This document shows, piece by piece, positions 47,692 through 59,400 of a stretch of 64,000 nucleotides of DNA (position 1 is the first letter of the stretch; each line of letters opens with the position of its first letter). The position numbers and the translations under genes are program-made. The notes under the pieces were generated by a model, which saw nothing but the letters and a program-made list of their open reading frames with translations, searched no databases and was not told where the DNA came from. Origin of the DNA: Scenedesmus sp. ARA3 (taxonomy: Eukaryota > Chlorophyta > Chlorophyceae > Sphaeropleales > Scenedesmaceae); contig RWJK01001526.1 of NCBI GenBank assembly GCA_004335835.1, positions 1 to 64,000 on the forward strand. Reading direction: 5' to 3'.

Positions 47692-50662
47692 GCCGCAGGA
47701 TTATGTCATGATGACAAAGTGGCTGCCGGAGACGGAGAGCACGCTCCCACCAAATGCCTCACACCAGGTGAACACACCAGCGAGGGGACCAACGAGTGTA
47801 CAACCAGTTGATGCTTGCCAAGCCAGAAGTGCAGCAGTCCACTTTGTGATTTGTCTCCTGTTTTTGCGGCGTCTGGCCAGTTTGATCCGCAAAACAATCA
47901 CTCACTACGTCGAAGTTACGTCAACCTTGCTGCCAGTGTGCCAGTGCACGGACCTTTGCGCTGGTGGTGGTGCAGGAGGCCAACGGGCCTGCACACTCAT
48001 CCCCATCTTTCTTCCTATCAGGAGGTTGGTAACCTCCACAATCTGCTGCTGCTGCACACTGTTTATGGATCTGCGCATCATGCTGCAGGTCGGCGTTGGC
48101 GCTGATGTTGTGGATGCAAAACCTGGAGATGCTGGTGGTGCAGGAGGCCAACGCATTAGCTGATCCCTGCTGCCGCTGCTGCTGCCGCCGCTGCTGCTGC
48201 TGCTGCAGGTCGGCGTGGGCGCTATTGTGGTGAATTCAAAGCAGGAGATGCTGGTGGTGCAGGAGGCCAATGGGCCGCTGCGTGGCCAGGGCTTCTGGAA
48301 GATGCCCACTGGCCTGGTACATGAGGGGGAAGATTTGATCGAGGCAGTAGAACGGGAGGTGCTGGAGGAGACAGGCGTGCGGTGAGTGCAGAGCAGCGGT
48401 GTTTCTTCTGGGTGCTGAATGTGGCTGCTGCATGCCCTTCGCATACGGGTTTGGTGCATGAGGGCGAGGACCTGATTGAGGCAGTGATTTGGGAGGTGCT
48501 GGAGGAGACAGGCGTGCGGTGCGTGGTGGTGCATTGCGTGTGATGCAGTGCAGTTTTTTGAGTGTAGGCCAGTGGGGCAGTGGATTTCGGGCAACTTTGT
48601 TGATTGCAGTGCAGTTTGTGGTGTTCGTGGGCGTGGCCAGGGCTGCTGGAAGATGCCCACTGGGCTGGTGCATGAGGGGGAGGACCTGATTGAAGCAGTG
48701 GAGCGGGAGGTGCTGGAAGAGACAGGCGTGCGGTGAGCAGTATGTTGCATTGGGCATTGTGTTTGGGAATGCAGTGTTGTGAGTGTAGGGAACTTGTGAG
48801 TGTAGGGAACCCAGTGCACCGAGTTCTTTTGTGCACGCATGGTGGTGTTTCTTTGTGTGGCCAGGGCTTCTGGAAAATGCTCACCGGCCTGGTGCATGAG
48901 AGGGAAGATCTAAATGAAGCAGTTGAGCGTGAGGTGCTGGAGGAGACAGGCGTGCGGTGAGGAATGCAGATTTGGCATTGTTTGGCGACCTCTGCAGTTT
49001 CCTGCGACGTGTAACTGGGGCTGCAGAGGTGGCAGGCATCCTTGGGGAGCTCTTTTTGTGCCTTGAGATTTGGTTTGAGAGTGGGAAAGTGCTGTAGAGT
49101 GTGGTGCTTGTTGTGTGGGGCTGGGGCTTCTTGAAGATGCCCACTGGCCTGGTGCATGATGGGGAGGACCTGATTGAGGCAGTAGAACGGGAGGTGCTGG
49201 AGGAGACAGGCGGGCGGTGCGTGGTGTTGCATTGTGTGTGATGCAGCGCAGTTTTCTTAGGTATTCGTGCAAGCTTTGTTAATTGCAGTGCAGTTTGTGG
49301 GCGTGGCCAGGGCTTCTGGAAGATGCCCACTGGGTTGGTGCATGAGGGCGAGGACCTGATTGAGGCAGTAGAGCGCGAGGTGCTGGAAGAGACAGGCGTG
49401 CGGTGAGCATTGTGGTGGTGATGGTGTTGGTGTGTGATACAGCTGTTGGTGTGTGATACAGCACAGTGTTATGAGTGTAGGCAAGTGTGGCAGTGGTTTT
49501 CGGGCAAGCTTTGTTGATTGCAGTGCAGTGTGTGGTGCTTGTTGCTCGTGGCCAGGGCTTCTTGAAGATGCCCACTGGGATGGTGCATGAGGGGGAGGAC
49601 CTGATTGAGGCAGTGGAGCGGGAGGTGCTGGAGGAGACAGGCGTGCGGTGAGCAGCGTAGTCACTACTATCAAAGTTGGATCGAGGCAGTAGAGCAGGGC
49701 AGGGGGTGCTTGAAGAAACAGGCTTTGCAGCCTCCCTGTGATGGATGTGTGCAGCTTTGGCAGCACACGAATGCAACCACGTCTTCGCATATGCTTGAGC
49801 GCCGCCGCCGCCGCCGCTGCCGCCGCCGCTGCTGCTGCTGCTGCGCTGCTGCTGCTGCTGCTGCTGCTGCTGCGCTGCTGCTGCAGGGCCAAGTTCAGCA
49901 GCCTGATTGCAGTGCGTCAAGCACATGGGTTCCTTTTTGGCAAGAGCGACATGTTCTTCTGCTGCGGGCTCACCCTAGAAGAAGGCTCCGACATCGGTCA
50001 GCAGCTGAAAGCATGCGTGAGTGGCTAGCACAAGCTGCAGACTGGGTTATGCATAGTTTGTAGCACTGCAAGTGTGCTGCAGGATGGTTTTGACATTGGG
50101 CAGCAGCTCATAGCATGCGCGAGTGGCGGCTGGCTGATGGGATAAGCCAGGACAGTCGGCAGGTTGTTCGGCAGCGCTGCAGCTGCAAGCAGTATCAGTA
50201 CTCAACCTGCGTTCTGCCTATACCAAATCACTCTGTGCTGTGCGCACGCACTGCGTACGCACAGTGCACAGCATGCATGATCACGACTCGTGTCTGTCTG
50301 CTCTACTCTGTCTCTTTGTGCAGGAGCGAGAAATTGCGGCAGTGCAGTGGATGCCTGTATATCAGTACACGCAGCAGCCGTACTTCCAGAAGCTGCCGGC
50401 AGCCTACCACACCATGATGGAGCGCTGCGCTGCATGGGCCCAGGGGCGTTACAAGGGCATGGCAGGGCGTGTGTTTGACGGCAGCGCCAGCAGGCCCAGG
50501 AAAGACCTGCTGCTGTGGGGCGAGGTGGATGATGGGCCCGCTGCTGCTGCTGCTGCAAGTTTGAATGGTGATGGTAATGGTGCGGCAAGTAGAGCGGCGG
50601 CTGGAGCTGGGAGTGGTGATGCTGCTGCTGTGGTGTCTGCCAATGGCGCACTGACAGCTTGA
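46347..50662 (+). CDS. Nudix hydrolase with pre-Nudix domain and organelle transit peptide, seven exons, 354 aa
   Basis: Exons: 46347-46476, 46578-46684, 47011-47127, 47699-47767, 48209-48381, 49887-50016, 50324-50662; phases close at 355 codons. Residues 1-40 (MLLSRTATRLQR... Ala/Ser/Arg-rich, no acids) look like a mitochondrial or plastid transit peptide. The pre-Nudix domain follows (DRYDGVIIKPDSLPAD, GKRGIWLKVPI, GFVFHHAEK, MMTKWLPE, LPPNASHQ), as in the plant NUDX2/6/7/8/10 group that hydrolyses ADP-ribose, NADH or related nucleotides. The Nudix box is canonical: GLVHEGEDLIEAVEREVLEE followed by TGV (G-x5-E-x7-REUxEExGU). The end has IAVRQAHGFLFGKSDMFF and WMPVYQYTQQPYF. The C-terminal 60 residues after LLLWGE are Ala/Gly-rich and probably disordered. 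The substrate cannot be read from the sequence. Confidence 0.93.
47204..47405 (+). repeat. Two 3'-edge copies of Nudix-gene exon 3
   Basis: Copies at 47204-47265 and 47352-47402 repeat VAVEPQAGFVFHHAEK with the GTG donor, downstream of the real exon. CAG runs separate them. Confidence 0.9.
48089..48165 (+). repeat. 5'-edge copy of the Nudix-box exon
   Basis: CTGCAG is followed by VGVGADVV and a frame-shifted copy of EMLVVQEAN, upstream of the real exon start at 48209. A weaker trace lies near 47948-47980. Confidence 0.8.
48440..49650 (+). repeat. Six tandem 3'-edge copies of the Nudix-box exon
   Basis: Copies end at about 48521, 48734, 48958, 49217, 49404 and 49650, after the real exon ending at 48381. 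Each carries about 80-100 bases (GFWKMPTGLVHEGEDLIEAVEREVLEETGVR or close) and a GTGAG or GTGCG donor. Five of the six keep an unbroken REVLEETG. One has WEVLEE instead and one has TGGR at the end. The repeat period is about 190-255 bases and includes adjoining intron sequence. Confidence 0.95.
50085..50130 (+). repeat. 3'-edge copy of Nudix-gene exon 6
   Basis: A short copy of DIGQQLKAC, here FDIGQQLIAC, lies about 75 bases downstream of the real donor. The donor is changed to GC. Confidence 0.75.
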
Positions 50663-50705
50663 GGAGTTCGTATGAGTGTTTTACCACTCCTTTGTTTCTC
50701 TGTTG

Positions 50706-50824
50706 AAGCGATGCACTGCATGGGCCCAGGGGCGCTACAAAAGCATGGCTGGGCGTGTGTTTGAGGGCAGTGCCAGCAGGCCGAGGAGAGACCTGCTGCT
50801 GTGGGGCGAGGCGGATGATGGGCC

Positions 50825-50860
<36 letters not shown>

Positions 50861-51222
50861 AAGTTTGAATGGTGATGGTAATGGTGCGGCAAGCAGCGTT
50901 GGGGCTGGAGCTGAACAAGGCGATGCTGCTGCTGTGGTGTCTGCCAATGGCGCACTGACAGCTTGAGGTGTTCGTATAAGCGTTTTACCACACCATGATG
51001 GAGCGCTGCGCTGCATGGGCGCAGGGGCGTTATAAGGGCATGGCAGGGCGCGTGTTTTGAGGGCAGTGCCAGCAGGCCGAGGAAGGACCTGCTGCTGTGG
51101 GGCAAGGCGGATGATGGGCCTGCTGCTGCTGCTGCTGCTGCTGCTGTCGCTAATGGTGCGGCAAGCAGCGCAGGGGCGCAGGCTGCTGCTGTTGTAGGTG
51201 CAAATGGAGCGGTAACAGGTTA
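50706..51222 (+). repeat. Two copies of the last Nudix-gene exon downstream of the stop
   Basis: Copies at 50706-50966 and 50990-51222 repeat MERCAAWAQGRYKGMAGRV, SRPRKDLLLWGE and the Ala/Gly tail. The first keeps an open frame to a stop; the second is broken by a TGA after GRVF. Confidence 0.93.
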
Positions 51223-53365
51223 AGCTACAGCACACGTACTCACCTAAATGCATGTGGGTAATGTGTCCCGGCTGGAGCTGAAGGTAGGCTGATTCTTTGT
51301 ACATGCAAACCTTGGCTTGAGCATTGGCCGGCAGTGTTCTGTTGCAGCCTTGGCGCTGAGCAAGCGCGTTGCTGCAGCAGCTGAGTACTGTTCAGGGATG
51401 TCTGTGCCATGCAGCATGGACCAGCCCATCATGATGTTGTGACTCCATTGTTTGTTGTTGGTTCGTAGCTTGGCTGGACCACTTGGTGACTATGATGCGC
51501 TTGGGTGCTTAGCACAGGACTAGCTGTGATCGGCTGCACGCACACAGTATCCGCGGATCGTTGCTCTCGAGTTCAACTCAAGTTGAGGCTTGTTCAGGCT
51601 GCACGAGCGTGGCCCACTGCCGGGCAGTTGTCAGCGGTGCTGCTGGGTACTGCACTGGTGCAGCCCTAGGTAATGGTGTTTCGTGTTTGCGAGCACCATC
51701 AGCATGCTGCTTGGTGTTTTCCAGCTGGAACTGCTGTGCAGCATTGTGCTTTGTGTTCGGCTGGATTTTGCACTGCCTGCTGGCACTGCCTGCAGGCAGC
51801 CTGGCGCGGATTCTGGTTGCACTGCCCTGAGGAGCAGATGAATTCAAGCTTTTTGCAGGCGCACGTTCAGGTGCTGCTGCATATAAATTGGCACTTGAAG
51901 CTGGCCTTAAGAGCCAACCCTGAACAATGCTCAGGTTGCAGCGATTGTGTTCAGGCCGCCTGGCCCAGGCGGCCAGACTCCACTGGAGACAGCTCAGCTT
52001 CAAGTTGATTGATTGCCTTGCCTCTACGCAATTGCGCAGTCTGGAAAATCTGCTGTATTTGAGATTGTGGGGCCTTAAGGTTCTCGCAGGAATATCGCAG
52101 AGTGCTGGCATCAACCCACCAGCCTGACGGTGGTTGGACGAAGCCACCCCTGCCGTCCAGAGTTTGCAAGCTTTATGAATTTCGTTGCACAGACCACATA
52201 GCGTATAACCTGTTCAGGGTGGACGCCTTGGCTGTCCGCCTGTTGGCGAAAAGGTCGTCGGAGAAAAATCGCACCAATATCCTCCTACCAACAGGAGCTC
52301 CTGAGCTTCTGATGTGTCAAAACCATAGTTGTCCGCAACTTAGACACCTTTAATGCCGCTTGCGGCGTGCCTAGCAGCACGTGAGGGTCCTTCGGCTGGG
52401 GTCTAGCGCACCGGTGCAATCAGATACGGCTTGCCCGACCTCAGTGTTACCTGGTTGTGCTAGAGAGGACACACAACTAGTTGAAATTAGTCAGAGGCGC
52501 TGCTGTGAGAGGGCTGCTATTAAGAGCGAGAGAGAGTCGCACAAATATCTCCGCCTGGAAGACAAATGCAATAGGTGAGTTACTGTTTGCTTTGGCATAC
52601 TGTTTTTGAGCCAATGCGCGGTGATAGGGCAACCGCGGGTGACCCACCTTGTGAATTGTTCGGCATCGCCGGTGCGCCTGCCCTTGGTGTCTGTGCCAGT
52701 GAATGATGCGTTTTACATATTGATCAGCACTTTGAGACAGCCGACAGCGGGCTTCGGCGCTTGCTCAGGCGGAACGAGCGTCGTAAGGCAGTGGTGGGCT
52801 GCCTTTATAGGGTGCCGAGAGCAACTGCATGACGCCACCTCACTTGCTCGCGTTGCATCGTTTGTTCATCTGAAGGGTGGTAGGTAGCATAGCAGCGAGC
52901 AGAGGCAAGACAGCGTAGGACAGGGGCAGGACCGGAAGGGTCGCCCAGCTTCTCTTAGCCTTGGCAGTCTTGGACGCTGTTAGCAGGCGCAATAGGACCA
53001 TTACGTAGGTCAGAGTGTATAATTGCAGCGCAGGACAGGCCGTTGGTGCGTTGGCAGGGTCATCATGCGAGTGCACCTGCCTGTTGCTGTTGCCGAGCTC
53101 TGAGCCTCGTACGCCCAATTGCGCCTCGAATGGCCTGATCTGAGCGTGCTTTGACTCTGTGTTGCGCCTTGACTGCCTGCGCGCAGAGGATTAGGAAGCT
53201 GGACCTGGCTCGCAGCACTTCACCTGCACACAGCGCAGAGTTCAGCGAGTTGACTTCAGCCCAGTGCCAAACAGCACCGGCACCCGCAGCAGTTGCCTGG
53301 AACTGACCCAAGTTCCAGTTTGAAATCCAGTCTCCTACCCAGCAAACAGCGTGTGAGCAGCAGCA
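51223..53365. other. Intergenic, no gene seen
   Basis: This lies between the decayed Nudix exon copies and the receiver-domain gene. Only short frames without recognisable content are present. The last few hundred bases should contain the promoter of the next gene. Confidence 0.5.
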
Positions 53366-56300
53366 ATGGGCATCAAACGCTGCCCCAGCTTCAGCAAACG
53401 GCCAGGCTTCCCATGCGGCCTGCGCGTGCTGCTTGTGGATGGAGATACGGCTGCTCGCAGCCACGCAGAGGGCTCGCTCAAGGACTGCAGCTATGTGGTA
53501 AGCAGCAGCTGAGTAAGGGGTGTCTGAGCTGCAACCGGCATCCCTGCTGCTGCATATCGTGGCTTCCTGCAGGGAGTAACCGCCACAACCACCTGCAAGC
53601 CTCTGCATGCTGCACCACAGCTTGCGAAGCCATTCCTTGTGATCAGCCCTGTCCTGTCCTGAACTCCATGCGATGCTGCCTGCATGTCTATGGTTGTTGC
53701 ACCTTACAGGTGACACCATGCAGCAGCACCGCCGAGGCGCTTGCGCTCCTGAACAGCGGCAGCAGCTTTGATGTGCTGTTGGCTGACAAAGACATGCTGG
53801 CTGGCAAGGCATGCAGCAGCGCAGGACAGCAGCTGCTGGACATGTGCCAGGGCGTGCCATGCATCCTGATGGCAGCAAACCCCGCGCAGGAAGACATCAT
53901 GACAGGTGCGGCATGTGCTGATGCTGCTGTGTCTGGCGGTTGGGGTGGTCGGAATGCAGCAGCAGCTGCTCGCAGGAAAGGGCAGAGAAAGCTTTTTGCC
54001 ATTGCATGCATGCTGAGCTTAATCCTGCTGCCTAGCACATGGCCTGCTGATGCTGGCTTGCTATCTTGTCATGCTCTTGGTCAAACCTGCGGTCAACGCT
54101 TGTTTGACCGGCTTCTGCTGCTGTCTGCTGCTGTCCTGCAGGCATCCAGCTGGGCGCCGTTGACTTCCTGGCGAAGCCGCTGTCTCCCCTGAAGCTGCAG
54201 AACATCTGGCAGCACACCGTGCGCAAGATGATGGGCAACATGAACATCAACTGCAGCAGCGACAGCACCGCTGCAGGCAGTGTTGCTGTGCAGCCTGCAG
54301 GAACTGCTGCAGCTGCACCCGCAACAGCAGCAAGGAAGGAGCTCGACGCCATGGAGGTGATTCCAGAGGAGCCGGAGCGCGAGCAAGCAGCAGCAGGCGA
54401 GGCTGCAGGCGCATCCGCTGCAGCAGCTGCTGACAGCAGCGTGCAGCAGCTGAAGCGCCCCGCGGTCAACACAGCAGCAAACATGGCGCTGGCCACCATG
54501 TCGAGCCTGTATGAGCCAGCTCGCTGCCCCAGCCTCAGCCGCTGCGGCAGCAGCGCAGCAACTGAGCTGTCCTTCAGATTGACCACTCCTGCAGGAAGTG
54601 GGCCAGACTCCCCCTGCAAGGGCCCCTCAGGCGGTGCACACAAGCTGCACAAGAGCAGGCACGCACCCGTGCACAGCTGCCCAAGCACCCGCAGCCTCAA
54701 CAGCATGGCCAGCAGCTACAGCACCCTGCAGCTGGCAGTGCCAGGCTCTCCTGGCTCCCCCAGCAATGATGAGGCAGCCGCAGAGCCTGCTGCTGCAGCT
54801 TGTCCTGCAAGCGTGCAGCAGCTGCAGCAGCAGCGTAGCATCAAGAAGGCGGTGCGCCACCCCACTCCCATGACACCTGCAAGCAAGCCACCCCTGGCCT
54901 CCAAGCCTCAGGCAGCAGCAGCGGCCGCAGCATCTGCTGCTGCTGCACAGGCTGCTGCACCCCAGCAGCAGCCAGCAGCAGCACCCAAGGCCGGCACACA
55001 GTCTGTAACTGCCGGCCTGTCTGCAGTGCCGCTGCCAACCGGCCTCGGGGCTCTTCCTCAGGGCATGGTGTGGGGTATGCCGATGTGCCCGCTTGCGCGC
55101 GCACCAGGCATCGTGCCTCCTGCAAGCAGCAGCAGCTCCAGCAGCAGCCAGCAGGGCGTGGCGTCAGCAGCAGGCATGGGAATGCCATCCATGTCCGCCT
55201 GGGGAATGTGTGGAATGCCTATGAGCATGCCTCCTATGCCGATGCCAGGCATGCAGGCTCCTTTCATGCCAGGCTTTATGATGCAGGCAATGCCGCCTAT
55301 GGCAATGGCATTTGGCGGCTTCGGCAACCCAGCAGCAGCAGCAGCACCAGGCATGATGGGCGGCTACAGCATGCCGGGCTCTGTCAGTGCCTTCGAGGCT
55401 GCTGCCATGCAGCAGCAGCAGCACGATGCCGCAGCAGCCGCAGCAGCGCCGGTCTCCTGCCTGCCGCAGCAGCAGCAGTCTGGCGCAGGCGGCTTCACTG
55501 GCGCCTCGGCAGCAGCAGCACTGGCTGCTAGCCTGGGTGGATCAGCAGCAGCAGCGGACACAGCCGCCGCAGCAGCAACCTTGGACATTGGCGATGCATT
55601 CGACTTCATGCTGGGTGACATCACAGCTGAAGATGATCTGGATGTGAACATGATCCACTCCGGGCTGCTGGATGGTGAGCTCACAGCACTTGAGAGGGAA
55701 GGCCTGAAGCTGCCTGCTGACCTGGCAGAGCTGCAGGAGCAGCAGCAGCAGCAGCAGCGCTACCAGCAGCAGCAGGCCGCGCAGCAGCGCGCCAGCATGG
55801 AGGCAGGCAGCAGCCGCCTGAGCTTTGACTGCCATGGCCGCCAGCGGGTGAGCTTTGACTGCAGTGCGGCTAGCACGACAACTGGCGCTCGTGTGAGCTT
55901 CGAATGCTCTGCCGCCAGCCGCGGCAACATCGCAGGACACCAGCAGCGGGTGAGCTTCGAGGTCAACTGCAACAGCGCAGCGCGCGGCGCTGCCATTGCA
56001 GCCGCCGCAACAGCTGCCGCGGCAGCAGCCGCTCCCCAGATGGCGCCGCCCGCCTTCTGCGCTGCGCAGAAGCAGGCTGCTGCTGCGCCTTCCGGCAAGG
56101 CAGCAGCAGCAGCAGCAGATCCGCTGCTCGGCAGCATGAGCGACCTGTTTGCCGCTTGCTCCGGTGACTCCTGCAGCGAGGGAAGTGGCGGCATGACACA
56201 CGTGGACAGCTGCGGCATGCTGGCGGATCTGCAGAGTCTGTTCGGCCCGGGGGGCGGCTGTGCTGGCATGACTGACGACGGCTGCAGCGGCGTCGCTGCT

Positions 56301-56411
56301 GCTGCCGCTGCAGCAGGCCTGTTTGATGACGTCATGGATGACCTTCCACTGGAGCTCAGCATGAAGAAGAGCAACAGCCTGGCGGAGCTGCTCACCACGA
56401 TGCAGGCGTGA
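53366..56411 (+). CDS. Receiver-like (pseudo-response-regulator-type) protein with long disordered tail, three exons, 865 aa
   Basis: Exons: 53366-53497, 53710-53905, 54142-56411; phases close at 866 codons. Residues about 18-140 form a response-regulator receiver fold: LRVLLVDGDTAARSHAEG, FDVLLADKDML with the usual phospho-acceptor Asp, PCILMAAN, and GAVDFLAKPLSPLKLQNIWQH with the conserved Lys. The Thr/Ser that normally follows strand 4 is Ala, and the acidic pair near the start is only partly kept, so signalling may be atypical. The LQNIWQH end resembles plant type-B and pseudo-response regulators, but I see neither a GARP/Myb nor a CCT domain. The tail is rich in Ala, Gln and Ser, with a Met/Pro/Gly block (about 385-450), an acidic FDFMLGDITAEDDLD block, four RLSF/RVSF repeats (about 670-725) and hydrophobic-acidic segments (DLFAAC, DDVMDDLPLELS) that could be activation motifs. 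A nuclear regulator is likely but inferred. Confidence 0.85.
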
Positions 56412-56468
56412 AGTTCGCGGCGTGAAGTTGCCCTGGGTGTGAAGTTCGCAGCGTGAAGTTGAGCTGGG
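56407..56468 (+). repeat. About 30-bp tandem repeat overlapping the stop codon
   Basis: GCGTGAAGTT recurs four times in two larger units, the first containing the receiver-gene stop. Confidence 0.8.
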
Positions 56469-59400
56469 TATACGGGATCCAAGTTGGGTGGAATTGGCGG
56501 CTTCAAGCCTTGTGGGCCTGGGGTGGGGGAGTTGTGCCCGGCGGGGGGGATTGCTGCACCTTTTGCAGCTGGCAGTTTTGGGCGGAATGCTTTGGCGGCG
56601 CGAGGAGTTGAAAGCTGCTGCGCTGCATTTGGCGTGTGCTGTGTGTGTGCTGTGTGTGCTGTGTGATGCCCATCTTGGAGGTTGATAGCGCGCAAGGAAC
56701 AAATCAGGGCAGCTGAAATTGAGTACGGCTGTGCCTGGGGCATGGGACCGGGCTGCAATGCACACAACATCTTACCGTACAGGTTGGGTGTTTTGTGGCG
56801 GCAGGGAGGGGCACGCTTTTGCACATAGGGCGGAGAGGTTTGGCAGGTTGTCGGCTGGGCAGGCAGGTTGTGTGTGTTGGTTGGATTCCCGATTACGTGC
56901 AGCAGCCTCTGCATATCAGCGGGTTGAGCCTCCATCGCTCAGCCCTGATTGCGTTCTTTGTGCGTGGGGTCCTGGGGAAGGCTTTCTGTGCAGAGCTTGC
57001 GGAGTGCAATGTGTGTGTGTGTGTGTGTGCGTGTGTGTGCATGCATCAGAGGCAGCTTGCTGCTGTGCATTGCTGGTGCTGACTCTGATCTGGATGCAGG
57101 GTTCATGGGATCTCACAGAAGTGAGTGACGTCTGAAACAATTTGAACTGGGTAGAGCATGCAGTGGCAGTGGCGGCAGCAGGGGAGTCACTCACATCCCC
57201 TGCTGCTGCTGTCTGTTTGCTGCGTTGTTTGGGCTACTACTTGTTATGCTTCCAGCATCAGACCTGGCTGTACTGTCTGGGCTTGTGTGCTGCTGCAAAG
57301 TGCACTTACCTGCACATGCATGCTTATGGGACGGAGAGAGGTGTGAGCTGTGCAAACCACATAAACGCGTGTGGAGAGTGGATGGCGGGGGGCGGCGGCA
57401 CAAGTGCACAGCGTGTGTCCGCTAGCCCATAACTGCTCTGTCTTGAGAGTCTGCCTGCCCTAACAGGGCCAGAGGCATAGCTTGCGTTGCCGTTGCTACA
57501 GCTAGTATCCAACTGTCCTAGCAAATGGGAGCTCGCTGTGGTGCTGGTGCTGGTGCAATCAAGCGCGCGGCCACAGCTTACTGCCATGCATGCCCACGTG
57601 CATGGATGCATCATCAATTGATGCTGCGCATTGCAGTTTGCTGGGCCGCGCGCATCGTTTGTGTTTGATCTGCGGCGGGGTAGCCCGGCACAGCTTGCTG
57701 CAGCTGCCAACCTGCCTGGGGTTGCCAGGGTTTGTATGCTGCGGCTGCTGCCTGCCGGGTTGCACATTCGTGTTGCCTCAATGGTTGGCTGCAGGGGGTA
57801 TGGAGGATGGCCAGGGCTGCTGATGTGTTTGGAGGACTGACAGCTTGCGAGACTGTCCCGAAGAAGCAATAGAACGCAGAGCAGGGTTTTTGGGCTGGAG
57901 GGTTTTGGGCTTGGGAGGATTTGGGGCTCTGTGCCACAGGCGGGAGTTGTTTTGACGCAGCGGAAGGACAACTTTGGTGCAGGGCAGGGCAGGGGCGTTG
58001 TTTTGCCGGCTGGTAGCTTGCCCTGTCCCGTCGCTTGCTCCACATGATGACTTTTGGTGCAAGCGGATCTGTCATGAGCATACATCTCGCGGCGTGTTTT
58101 GCCGCCACGCGTTGCTTGCGGATTTGACGTCTAGACTACGCATACTAAGCACTTACACACTGCAGCAGGGCGTGTCCCGCCGTTATTATTCTGCTTACTC
58201 ATGCGCGCACGGCTAGCTCGCGTGCCGTGTGCGCGGTTGGATTTGCTTTTCATGCGGCGGAGGACTGTGGGAGAGAGTGAGCGTGCTTGCAGCCTGCCAA
58301 CTGCCGAGCTTGCAGGAACTGCAATGCCTGTCCTGAGGCCGGCAGAGTGTTGGCTTGGCTGGCGTCAGCGGTGCATGAGAGAGCCTGGATTCTGGTGGTT
58401 ACGTACCTAGTACAGGGCGTTGCTGCAGTGTTTCGCTGGTCTGGTTTGGTTTTGCTGGAAATCGTGTGCTGTGCGGTGAAGGTTGTGTGGTTTCGCCGCT
58501 TGCCAGAGGGCCGGTTAGGCACCCAGGGGTGCCTGGCTGCTGCTGCTGCGTGGCTGGCGGTGTGTGTTGGTGTGTTGGAGGTGTTGAAACACAGCTTGCG
58601 CATTGTCCCCGGCTAATCCTCCTACATGGGACGGTTGCTGCCAGGTCGTGCTTTTGTGCATGGTTTTGCAGCTGCGCCCTACCTACATGGGCTGGGTGCC
58701 GCGCGCGGTTGCTGCCACAGGTGTTGGGTGTTTGGACCGGTCTTCTCACCAGGTCGCAGTTGAATACTTCACAGTTCGCGGTTTGAAGTTTGAAACAGTT
58801 GCTGCATTGCAGAGGCTGCTGCTCGCCCGGGCGCGGTGGCGTTTGCAGGTTGAGCACAGGCGTGTTGGGTTTTGGGTGTGTGGAGTGAACCGCTCTGCAG
58901 CCGCCTCGGAGCTCACAGAGTACACAGAGCAACAGGGACCGGGTGCAGTGTGTCGCGCATTCACACCACGCAAAGGCATGGAGCGTGCACGCCTGCTGCG
59001 CAGCAGCGCAACCACTCGTGATGCTGCACCATCAGCCGCTGTGTTGGGCTGTCACCCGTTCTTCTTCCTGCACTTGTTGAACCTTGTGCACATGGATACA
59101 CGGCTTCCTACGGCAGCAGCAGCGCTCTCCAGACATGCATGTTATGTTTTGTCTGCTGCGGCATCTGCCTGTTTCACTCACTGGTGCTCCCAAGCACACT
59201 CCCTCACAAGGCATTCCGCACACTGCGACACTGCTGCTGTCCCTTTTCTTTGGCTTAACGCCAGGCGGGTGCAGTGATGTGATTGTGCATGCACGCGGAT
59301 CCCCATGCACTGCGTGCGTGTGTGTTTGTGGCTCGTGTTTGGCTCCCATACAGCAGCAGGACTGTGGTTTGAAGTGTTGTGTGTTACGGCTCCAACCTGT

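Noticed and set aside
48382..49650. CRISPR-like or satellite array
   Set aside because: The repeating unit is coding-exon derived with splice donors; spacing and content do not fit CRISPR, and the host is a eukaryote.
47905..49926. Long minus-strand frames rich in Ser/Pro/His over the Nudix array
   Set aside because: They are periodic because they read the tandem Nudix-box copies in antisense.
55542..56935. Long minus-strand frames opposite the receiver-domain gene
   Set aside because: GC-rich antisense shadow; no recognisable protein and no splice structure.
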